From the NCBI RefSeq assembly GCF_003073135.1, contig NZ_PGDQ01000003.1:248001-312000 (forward strand): DNA of 64,000 bases. Direction: 5' to 3'. The DNA comes from Euzebya rosea (GTDB lineage Bacteria; Actinomycetota; Nitriliruptoria; Euzebyales; Euzebyaceae). A program made the translations under genes and the position numbers. The notes under the pieces were generated by a model that searched no databases, had not been told where the DNA came from, and worked only from the letters and a program-made list of their open reading frames with translations. Of the stretch, positions 57,606 through 64,000 are shown in pieces. Position 1 is the first letter of the stretch. Every line of letters begins with the position of its first letter.

Positions 57606-58388
57606 CTAGGGGGAGGGTTCGGGCTGGAGGGTCGGTTCGCTGAGGGCGTCGGCACGCGCCTCACGGGCGGCGTCGCGCAGGCGAAGCCCCTCGGGCACGA
57701 TGCGGGCCTGCAGGAGCCCGAGCACAGCCTCGGTCCCGATGGAGAGCAGTGCGACCAGCAGGGCGCCGCCGATGGCGAGCGTCCGGGCCGAGGCGGAGAA
57801 CTGCAGACCGCGGCTCAGCCCCGCGATGATCGGGAAGCCCAGGCCGCCGAAGCCGACCACCGCCGCCAGCGTCACGGTGGCCACGATGTTGACCGCGGCG
57901 GTCCGCACGCCGGCCATGAGGACGGGCGAGGCCAGGGGCAGCTCGACGTCCATCAGCACCTGCCGGCCGGTCAGGCCCATGCCGACCGCCGCGTCGACGA
58001 TCTCGGGGTCGACCTGCCGCACGCCGATGTAGGCGTTGGCGAAGATCGGTGCGATACCGACGAGCGCGAAGACGACGACCAGGAGCGGCAGCGAGAACCC
58101 GCCGAGCTGGAAGGCGACCAGCAGCAGCCCGAAGGCCGGGATGGCCCGGAAGGCGTTGGCGGCGTTGATCGACAGGACCGGCGCACGATGGCCATGGGCC
58201 AGGTACAACGCCAGCGGGATGGCGATGGCGCAGGCGAGGCCCAGGGCCGCGGCGCTGAGGGCCAGGTGGTCGCCGATCAGCTGCGGGACCCCGTCGACGG
58301 ACCGGAAGTCCTCTCCACGAAGCCATGCGAGGACCTCGTCGGTCAGGGACTGCTCGGCCGCCTGGGCCAGGACGATCGCCGGGCTCAT
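57606..58388 (-). CDS. betaine/choline ABC transporter permease (second)
   Basis: A 260-residue membrane protein. Five or six helices surround the permease loop VDAAVGMGLTGRQVLMDVELPLASPVLMAG (EAA region), and FRAIPAFGLLLVAF and FANAYIGVRQVDPEIVDA match OpuCB/OpuCD-like proteins. It forms half of the channel with the next permease. ATG 58386-58388 overlaps the stop of the first permease gene (ATGA). Confidence 0.93.
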   Translation of the reverse strand: MSPAIVLAQAAEQSLTDEVLAWLRGEDFRSVDGVPQLIGDHLALSAAALGLACAIAIPLALYLAHGHRAPVLSINAANAFRAIPAFGLLLVAFQLGGFSLPLLVVVFALVGIAPIFANAYIGVRQVDPEIVDAAVGMGLTGRQVLMDVELPLASPVLMAGVRTAAVNIVATVTLAAVVGFGGLGFPIIAGLSRGLQFSASARTLAIGGALLVALLSIGTEAVLGLLQARIVPEGLRLRDAAREARADALSEPTLQPEPSP

Positions 58389-59056
58389 CGCGACTTCGCC
58401 CAGGGGGAGAGGCGGCGTTCGAGGCCGACCAGCGCGAGGTCCAGCACGATCGCCAGGGTCACGCTCAGCAGGAACCCCAGGAGGGTCGGGGTCAGGTTCT
58501 GCCGCTGGAAGCCGTCGCTGTACATCATCTGGCCCCACCCGCCCTGGCCGATGACGGCCGTGACGACGACCAGGCCGATGGTGGTCACCGTGGCGATGCG
58601 CACGCCCGCGATGATCACGGGGAGCGCAAGCGGCAGCTCGACGGACCGCAGCAACGTCCACTCGCGGTACCCCATCGCCCGGGCGGCCTCGACGACCTCC
58701 GTCGGCACGCTGTCGAGGCCAGCGATGGTGTTCCGCACGAGGATCAGCAGCGTGTAGAGCGTCAGCGGGATGAGGGCCGTGGTCGTGGACAGGCCCGTCA
58801 GGGGGACCAGGCCGACGAACAACGCCAGGGACGGGATGGTGAACAGGATCCCGGTCACCTGCAGCACCGGGGTCTGCAGCCGGCGTCGGCGCGAGGCCAG
58901 CACGGCGAGCGGGAACGCGACGAGGAAGCCGATGGTGACCGCCATGAGGGTCAGCTGGACGTGCTCGATGCCCTGCTCGAGGATCGTGTCGCCGTTGCGG
59001 CGGATCCATTCCCAGTCGGGGAATGGCCTGCTCTGGGCGAGGAGGAGGGGCGTCAT
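58385..59056 (-). CDS. betaine/choline ABC transporter permease (first)
   Basis: A 223-residue membrane permease. LTLMAVTIGFLVAFPLAVLAS, TGILFTIPSLALFVGL, RNTIAGLDSVPTEVVEAARAMGY and ELPLALPVIIAGV, including the EAA loop, match the OpuC family. It lies 11 bases after the ATPase gene and overlaps the second permease by four bases. Confidence 0.93.
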   Translation of the reverse strand: MTPLLLAQSRPFPDWEWIRRNGDTILEQGIEHVQLTLMAVTIGFLVAFPLAVLASRRRRLQTPVLQVTGILFTIPSLALFVGLVPLTGLSTTTALIPLTLYTLLILVRNTIAGLDSVPTEVVEAARAMGYREWTLLRSVELPLALPVIIAGVRIATVTTIGLVVVTAVIGQGGWGQMMYSDGFQRQNLTPTLLGFLLSVTLAIVLDLALVGLERRLSPWAKSR

Positions 59057-59067
59057 CGCGTCGAACG

Positions 59068-60153
59068 CTAGCGGAGCGCTTCGGTGACGAGCTCGCGGGT
59101 GACCAGGCCCTCGTAGCTGCCGGAGGGGCCGACGCGGACCGCGACCCCGTTGGGGGAGGCGACCAGGACGTCCAGGGCCGTGCGAAGCGAGTCGCCCGCC
59201 ATGACCGTCGCCGCGAAGGGTCGTGCGTCGGCGACGGCGACGACGCCGTTGAGGTCGGTGACGTAGCTCCAGCCGGCCACCGACCGATCGTCGTTGACGA
59301 TGGCGATCCAGTCGGTCCCGGCGTCGGTGGCGATCCGTGCCGCCTCGTCGGTGTCCGTCCCGGGGCTGACGACGGGGCCGCGGTCGGCGGTGACCTCGCT
59401 GACGGGGATCAGGGCCAGTCGCCGCAGCTCGCGTTCGGCGCCGAGGAACTCCTCCACGAAGGCGTTGGCGGGACGGGCCAGGATCTCCACCGGGGTGTCG
59501 AGCTGCTGGAGGACACCGCCCTCGGCCAGGATGGCGATGCGGTCGCCCATGACGATGGCCTCGTCGATGTCGTGGGTGACGAAGACGATGGTCTTGCGGA
59601 CCTCTGCCTGCAGGCGCAGGAACTCCTCCTGCAGCTTCCCGCGCACGATCGGGTCGACCGCCCCGAAGGGTTCGTCCATCAGCAGCACCGGCGGGTCGGC
59701 GGCGAGCGCCCTGGCCACGCCGACGCGCTGGCGTTGGCCGCCGGACAGCTGATGGGGGTACCGCTGTGCGAGCTCGGCCCGGAGGCCGACGACCTCGACC
59801 AGCTCCTCCACCCGCTCGTCGGTCCGGTCCTGCTGCCAGCCGAGCAGCCGCGGGACCGTGCCGATGTTGTCGGCGACGCTCCGGTGGGGGAACAGCCCGA
59901 TCTGCTGGATGACGTAGCCGATGCCCCGACGGAGCTCTGCCGGGTCGGTCGCCATCACGTCGTGGCCGTCGACGCGGATCACCCCCGAGGTGGGCTCGAT
60001 CATCCGGTTGATCATCCGCATGGACGTCGTCTTGCCGCAGCCGGATGGTCCGACGAGGACGAGGATCTCGCCCTCCGGGACCTCGAATGAAAGGTCGTCA
60101 ACGGCCACCGTCCCGTCGGGATAGCGCTTGACGACGTGCTCGAAGGTGATCAC
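59068..60153 (-). CDS. betaine/choline ABC transporter ATP-binding protein with CBS domains
   Basis: A 361-residue ATPase. Walker A GPSGCGKTTSMRM, QIGLFPHRSVADNIGTV, the signature LSGGQRQRVGVARAL, Walker B VLLMDEPFGAVDP and VTHDIDEAIVMGDRI belong to the OpuCA/ProV group. The C-terminus (~245-361) has two CBS-like segments (SYVTDLNGVV, LVTRELVTEAL) that sense ionic strength in relatives. GTG 60151-60153 has a TAGGCT -10 box at 60163-60168, so the message is nearly leaderless. First gene of the importer operon. Confidence 0.94.
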   Translation of the reverse strand: MITFEHVVKRYPDGTVAVDDLSFEVPEGEILVLVGPSGCGKTTSMRMINRMIEPTSGVIRVDGHDVMATDPAELRRGIGYVIQQIGLFPHRSVADNIGTVPRLLGWQQDRTDERVEELVEVVGLRAELAQRYPHQLSGGQRQRVGVARALAADPPVLLMDEPFGAVDPIVRGKLQEEFLRLQAEVRKTIVFVTHDIDEAIVMGDRIAILAEGGVLQQLDTPVEILARPANAFVEEFLGAERELRRLALIPVSEVTADRGPVVSPGTDTDEAARIATDAGTDWIAIVNDDRSVAGWSYVTDLNGVVAVADARPFAATVMAGDSLRTALDVLVASPNGVAVRVGPSGSYEGLVTRELVTEALR

Positions 60154-60162
60154 GGTCGGGTG

Positions 60163-60168
60163 AGCCTA
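60163..60168 (-). promoter_or_regulatory. -10 box of betaine importer operon
   Basis: TAGGCT on the minus strand lies ten bases upstream of GTG 60153, giving a near-leaderless transcript. The -35 is not recognisable. Confidence 0.45.
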
Positions 60169-60247
60169 CCCAGACGCGGTCCTCCCGCACACCCCCTCGG
60201 TGAGGGCCGGGATCCACGGGCAGTGCGGCGCTCGTCCGCTCGGTCGC

Positions 60248-60276
60248 GTTGCGACTTTCGCAACTTCTCATAGACT
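60248..60276 (+). promoter_or_regulatory. sufR promoter with palindromic operator
   Basis: A perfect inverted repeat GTTGCGA-ctt-TCGCAAC (60248-60264) contains the -35 box TTGCGA (60249-60254); the -10 box TAGACT (60271-60276) follows after 16 bases, so transcription starts at about the ATG 60286. A repressor bound to the palindrome would block RNA polymerase. SufR itself is the likely ligand-controlled repressor. Confidence 0.75.
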
Positions 60277-60285
60277 TAAGTGTCC

Positions 60286-61008
60286 ATGACGACGCGGCCC
60301 GCACAGTCCCTCGCCGACCTGCTCGGCGACACCCGTGCGCGCATTCTCGAGATCGTGCAGCGGGGAGGGGCCACGGCCCCCGAGCTCGCGGAACGGCTCG
60401 AGATCTCGCCGGCTGCCGTCCGGCGCCACCTGACGGCCATGGAGGCCGACGACCTCGTCGACTCCGCCCCCGTCCACGACGGTGGCATGGGGCGTCCGGC
60501 CGACCGCTGGCGACTGACCGCCAGGGGCAAGCGCCTGTTCGCCGACCGGTCCGCGGAGTTCGCCGACCAGCTGCTGGACCACATCGAGGCCACCTACGGA
60601 CGACCTGCGGTGGCGGAGTTCCTCAAGACCCGCAACGCCGCACAGGCCGACCGGTACGCCGAGGCGCTGACCGACGTCGACGACCCCGTCGAGCGCGCGA
60701 AGCTGCTGGCCGAGGCGTTGTCCGACGACGGATTCGCGGCTCGCGTCGAGGACGGCGACAATGGGCGCACCCTCGTCCTGCTGCAGTCCCACTGCGCCAT
60801 CGAGGGCATCGCCACCGAGCACCCCGAGATCTGCGCCCACGAGGCTGCGCTCTTCACCCGGGTCCTCGGGACGAAGGTGTCCCGCCGGGAGACCATCGCC
60901 AAGGGCGCGACCGCCTGCGTCTGCCGCATCGACCTCGACGGGTCCACGCCCGCCGCCCAGACCCGAACAGCCCACCAAGACCCCGACAATGCCGACAGGA
61001 GTGCCTGA
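60286..61008 (+). CDS. sufR: SufR-type Fe-S cluster transcriptional repressor
   Basis: A 240-residue regulator. The winged helix (residues ~14-70) has [36 protein letters not shown]; the C-terminal sensor has four Cys in [24 protein letters not shown], the arrangement that ligates an Fe-S cluster in mycobacterial and cyanobacterial SufR. When holo it represses the suf operon; loss of the cluster derepresses it. ATG 60286 is used and the GTG two codons before is not. It is leaderless and lies right upstream of sufB. Confidence 0.93.
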   Translation: MTTRPAQSLADLLGDTRARILEIVQRGGATAPELAERLEISPAAVRRHLTAMEADDLVDSAPVHDGGMGRPADRWRLTARGKRLFADRSAEFADQLLDHIEATYGRPAVAEFLKTRNAAQADRYAEALTDVDDPVERAKLLAEALSDDGFAARVEDGDNGRTLVLLQSHCAIEGIATEHPEICAHEAALFTRVLGTKVSRRETIAKGATACVCRIDLDGSTPAAQTRTAHQDPDNADRSA

Positions 61009-61012
61009 GCAC

Positions 61013-62446
61013 ATGGCAGCACCCACCCAGGACGTCCGCGCCGAGGACCTCGTCGAAGAGGACGGCTCGAAGAGCTACAAGTACGGCTGGTCCGACGAGT
61101 CCAAGCCCGTCAACACGATCAAGAAGGGCCTCTCCGAAGAGGTCGTTCGCGAGATCTCCGCGCTCAAGGACGAGCCGCAGTGGATGCTCGACATGCGCCT
61201 CAAGGGCCTGAAGCACTTCCGCGAGCGCCCGATGCCCAGCTGGGGTTCGGACCTGTCGGGGATCGACTTCGAGGACATCTACTACTTCGTGCGCTCCACG
61301 GAGAAGCAGGCGAACTCGTGGGACGACCTTCCCGACGACATCAAGAACACCTACGACCGCCTGGGCATCCCGGAGGCCGAGAAGCAGCGGCTGATCGCCG
61401 GTGTGGCTGCCCAGTACGAGTCCGAGGTCGTCTACCACAAGGTCCGCGAGGACCTCGAGGAGCAGGGCGTGCTGTTCCTCGACACCGACTCGGCGCTGCG
61501 CGAGCACGAGGACCTGGTCCGGGAGCACTTCACCAAGGTGATCCCGATCAACGACAACAAGTTCTCCGCGCTGAACACGGCCGTGTGGTCCGGCGGGTCC
61601 TTCATCTGGATCCCCGAGGGCGTCAAGGTCGACATCCCGCTGCAGGCCTACTTCCGCATCAACCAGCAGAACATGGGCCAGTTCGAGCGGACGCTGATCA
61701 TCGCCGAGCCCGGCTCCTACGTGCACTACGTCGAGGGCTGCACCGCGCCGATCTACTCCTCGGACTCCCTGCACTCCGCGGTCGTGGAGATCATCGTCAA
61801 GCCGGGCGCCCGCGTCCGCTACACGACGATCCAGAACTGGTCCAACAACGTCTACAACCTGGTGACCAAGCGTGCGGCGGCCTACGAGGACGCCACCATG
61901 GAGTGGATCGACGGCAACATCGGTTCCAAGGTCACCATGAAGTACCCGGCCGTGTGGCTGATGGGCCGCGGTGCCCGCGGTGAGGTGCTCTCGGTGGCAT
62001 GGGCCGGCGACGGCCAGCACCAGGACGCCGGCGCCAAGATGGTCCACCACGCCCCCGACACCTCGTCCTCCATCGTCTCCAAGTCGGTGGCGCAGGGGGA
62101 GGGGCGCACCTCCTACCGTGGGCTCGTCGAGATCCACGAGGGTGCCGAGCGCGTGAAGTCCAGCGTCGTCTGCGACGCGCTGCTGCTCGACGAGCACGCC
62201 CGCTCCGACACCTACCCGTACATGAACATCGCCGAGGACGACGCCCAGATCGGCCACGAGGCCAGCGTCTCCAAGATCGGTGAGGACCAGCTGTTCTACC
62301 TGCAGTCCCGCGGGATCGAGGAGAGCGAGGCCATGGCGATGATCGTCCGTGGCTTCATCGAGCCCATCTCCAAGGAGCTGCCGATGGAGTACTCCGTCGA
62401 GCTGAACCGCCTGATCCAGCTGAACATGGAGGGGTCGGTCGGGTAA
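61013..62446 (+). CDS. sufB: Fe-S cluster assembly scaffold SufB
   Basis: A 477-residue scaffold on which Fe-S clusters are built with SufC and Suf[65 protein letters not shown] (the cluster-related Cys), [17 protein letters not shown] and [32 protein letters not shown] are classic SufB. ATG 61013 follows AGGAG at 60997-61001. sufR ends four bases earlier; sufD follows after 56 bases. Length is that of actinobacterial SufB. Confidence 0.96.
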   Translation: MAAPTQDVRAEDLVEEDGSKSYKYGWSDESKPVNTIKKGLSEEVVREISALKDEPQWMLDMRLKGLKHFRERPMPSWGSDLSGIDFEDIYYFVRSTEKQANSWDDLPDDIKNTYDRLGIPEAEKQRLIAGVAAQYESEVVYHKVREDLEEQGVLFLDTDSALREHEDLVREHFTKVIPINDNKFSALNTAVWSGGSFIWIPEGVKVDIPLQAYFRINQQNMGQFERTLIIAEPGSYVHYVEGCTAPIYSSDSLHSAVVEIIVKPGARVRYTTIQNWSNNVYNLVTKRAAAYEDATMEWIDGNIGSKVTMKYPAVWLMGRGARGEVLSVAWAGDGQHQDAGAKMVHHAPDTSSSIVSKSVAQGEGRTSYRGLVEIHEGAERVKSSVVCDALLLDEHARSDTYPYMNIAEDDAQIGHEASVSKIGEDQLFYLQSRGIEESEAMAMIVRGFIEPISKELPMEYSVELNRLIQLNMEGSVG

Positions 62447-62502
62447 CCCCCGGCCACCCGCCCTCCCCGCGTTCCCCCACGAGCAAGTAGGTCTACCTCA
62501 CC

Positions 62503-63876
62503 GTGTCCACAGCCCCCACCCCCAAGGCCCTCACCGAAACCGACGTCCTGGCCATCAGCGCCGGCGCCGACGACCCCACCTGGCTTCGTGACCACCGCCA
62601 GGCGGCGTTCAAGGCGTTCAGTGACCTGCAGTGGCCGCAGGTGCGCGACGAGGACTGGCGCTTCACCAACCCGCGTCGCATCCCGCTGGACCGTCCCGTC
62701 CTGACCGAGGCCACCGCAGGTGTTGCCCCGCGCGACGCCGGCATCACCGTGTCCTCCGACGAGACCGCCGCCCGTGTTCGCATCGTCGACGGCGGCTTCG
62801 CCGGCGTCGAGGCGACCGCCCTGCCCGAGGGCGTCATCGTGGCCGACCTGGCCACCGCCGCCGCCGAGCACCCCGAGCTGGTCCAGCGCCACCTGGGGAC
62901 GGCCGTGGGCAACGACGAGGTGTACGCGGCCTTCGCCGCGAGCGCCTGGACGACCGGTGCGTTCGTCTACGTGCCCGCCGAGGTCGAGATCGAGGCGCCG
63001 CTGGCCATCACCGTGCAGGCGGCCGCCGACGGCACCCACGTCCAGTGGGTCCTGCTCGTCGCCGAACGCCACAGCAAGGCCACGGTCCTGCTGGACCAGT
63101 CCGGTGACGCCGAGGCGACCGTGATCAACGTCGTGGAGTCCGTGATCGGTGACGGGGCCACCCTCAACGTGGTCACCGCCCAGGACTGGGGCGACCACGT
63201 CAGCCACGTCACCACCCACCGTGGGCGCGTCGGCCGCGACGCCACCTACCAGCAGTCGGAGATCACGCTGGGCGGCAACACCGTCTACGTGCGTCCCGAC
63301 GTCTGGCTGGACGGCAAGGGCTCCAACGCCGAGATGCTGGGCGTGTACTTCCCGACCGGCAAGGAGAAGTTCGAGCACCGCTCGCTGATCTTCCACGACG
63401 CCGACCACTCCACGTCGGACTACGTGCACAAGGGCGCGCTGTCCGACGACGGCCACGCCACCTGGTACGGCAACATCCGGATCGCCCCGGACGCCAAGCA
63501 GACCGTCAGCGACGAGACCAACCGCAACCTGATCCTGTCGCCCGGCGCAAAGGCCGACACGCTGCCGTTCCTCGAGATCGAGACCGCCGACGTGGCCGCC
63601 TGCGGGCACCACTCCTCGGTCGGCCAGGTCGACGAGGTGCAGCTGTGGTACCTGCAGTCGCGCGGCATCTCCCGCGACGAGGCCGCCCGCATGCTGGTCT
63701 TCGCCTTCTTCGCCGAGGTCCTGGAGCGCATCGACGCCCCGGGCGTCGCCGACACGGTGCTCGCCGACATCGAGACGGCCGTCCGGCAGGCCCCGGCCAC
63801 GCTGATGGACCCCCGCCGCGACGCTGCGGCCCGCCACTGGGCAGCCGAGTCGACCGCTGCGGAGGCGAACGCCTGA
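62503..63876 (+). CDS. sufD: Fe-S cluster assembly protein SufD
   Basis: A 457-residue partner of SufB in the SufBC2D complex. The N-terminal ~130 residues are variable and the beta-helix core has FVYVPAEVEIEAPLAI, TLNVVTAQDWGDHVSHV and VDEVQLWYLQSRGISRDEAARMLVFAFFAEVL. GTG start at 62503. Gly-rich and His-containing GHHSSVG near the end aligns with the conserved His of SufD. The stop overlaps the ATG of the next gene in TGATG. Confidence 0.95.
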   Translation: MSTAPTPKALTETDVLAISAGADDPTWLRDHRQAAFKAFSDLQWPQVRDEDWRFTNPRRIPLDRPVLTEATAGVAPRDAGITVSSDETAARVRIVDGGFAGVEATALPEGVIVADLATAAAEHPELVQRHLGTAVGNDEVYAAFAASAWTTGAFVYVPAEVEIEAPLAITVQAAADGTHVQWVLLVAERHSKATVLLDQSGDAEATVINVVESVIGDGATLNVVTAQDWGDHVSHVTTHRGRVGRDATYQQSEITLGGNTVYVRPDVWLDGKGSNAEMLGVYFPTGKEKFEHRSLIFHDADHSTSDYVHKGALSDDGHATWYGNIRIAPDAKQTVSDETNRNLILSPGAKADTLPFLEIETADVAACGHHSSVGQVDEVQLWYLQSRGISRDEAARMLVFAFFAEVLERIDAPGVADTVLADIETAVRQAPATLMDPRRDAAARHWAAESTAAEANA

Positions 63877-64000
63877 TGGCCTTCGAGAAGGCGATCGACC
63901 TCGACGAGCTGAAGGTCGGCTCGGCCATGCAGGTCGAGCTCGGCGGCGAGCCCATCTGCCTGGTCCGCACCGACACCGACACCGTCAAGGCCGTCCACAA
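63876..64000 (+). CDS. Rieske-type [2Fe-2S] protein of the suf operon, 3' end outside window
   Basis: The first 41 residues of a protein that begins MAFEKAIDLDELKVGSAMQV with ELGGEPICLVRTDTD following, the typical N-terminal strand pair of the non-heme-oxygenase ferredoxin subunit found after sufD in actinobacteria. The Rieske CxH and CxxH motifs would lie beyond the edge. TGATG overlap with sufD. sufC and sufS are not in the window and would be expected further right. Confidence 0.85.
   Translation, partial: MAFEKAIDLDELKVGSAMQVELGGEPICLVRTDTDTVKAVH

Noticed and set aside
1-64000. tRNA, rRNA, insertion sequences, prophage or integrase genes
   Set aside because: I looked for tRNA-like cloverleafs, 16S/23S signatures, transposase motifs and terminal inverted repeats and saw none; this is by eye, and a tRNAscan or ISfinder run could still find short ones.

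Overview
The window is 64 kb of very high-GC DNA (about 70% G+C by eye) with strong G/C third-codon bias, many GTG starts, promoters placed almost on the start codon (TANNNT boxes 7-10 bases upstream, giving leaderless messages), Fe-S regulator-led suf genes, MscL, CobS and a SufR-type repressor. This fits a free-living actinomycetote. The domain repertoire (DUF2254, DUF4031, DUF885, cyclase-ATPase-TPR proteins) would suit a deep lineage such as Nitriliruptoria/Euzebya, but that is inference. Coding density is about 95%. I see no rRNA, tRNA, CRISPR array, phage or insertion sequence. The window looks like ordinary chromosome, cut at both ends inside a gene (an M3 peptidase on the left, a Rieske-type ferredoxin on the right).

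Layout. 1-10.2 kb, minus strand: M3 oligoendopeptidase, a small Cys-rich protein, a giant class III cyclase/STAND-like/TPR regulator whose ATPase motifs are degenerate, a DPP-IV-like S9 peptidase, an Ala/Glu-rich zinc-ribbon protein, and a membrane-anchored LysM protein. 10.2-14.2 kb: two coupled unknowns, mobA, monoacylglycerol-lipase-like hydrolase, DUF2087, rhodanese. 14.3-24.8 kb: DUF885 peptidase, a TerB/Tim44/zinc-ribbon membrane protein, EamA transporter, FAD oxidoreductase and acyl-CoA dehydrogenase divergent over 18 bp, a secreted protein, an HSL-type esterase, a Dabb protein and an ornithine cyclodeaminase homologue. 24.8-29.5 kb: PaaG-like hydratase/isomerase, pgi, a short ArgA-like acetyltransferase coupled to DUF4031, a methyltransferase. 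29.5-35.6 kb: a Tat-exported xanthine-oxidase-family pair behind a structured leader, then an HD hydrolase/M20 peptidase pair and an EEP hydrolase. 35.7-40.7 kb: a MoxR-type AAA ATPase, a VWA protein, DUF2254 and an S4 protein. 40.7-48 kb: CPBP protease, recD2, a transglutaminase-like protein without its Cys, dienelactone hydrolase, mscL, threonylcarbamoyl-AMP synthase. 48-54 kb: DmdC-type acyl-CoA dehydrogenase with palindromic operators, a 600 bp repeat-filled gap, a sugar transferase, a PECR-like reductase, cobS and a degenerate cobS paralogue back to back. 54-64 kb: infA with an N-terminal extension, quinone reductase, S1 protein, lone receiver, a complete glycine-betaine/choline-type ABC importer (opuC-like), then sufR-sufB-sufD and a Rieske-type protein.

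How the genes connect. Several groups are clearly co-transcribed (4-bp ATGA/GTGA overlaps): cyclase/S9/zinc-ribbon, hydratase/pgi, HD/M20, Sua5/unknown, the ABC permeases. The suf block is the best understood regulatory unit: a perfect inverted repeat covers the -35 box of a leaderless sufR promoter, so sufR probably represses itself and sufBD according to Fe-S status. Fatty-acid/acyl-CoA functions recur (two acyl-CoA dehydrogenases, PaaG-like isomerase, PECR-like reductase, lipases), as expected of a lipid-catabolising heterotroph. Intergenic DNA is unusual in carrying at least five tandem direct duplications of 16-179 bp, two of them with internal palindromes.
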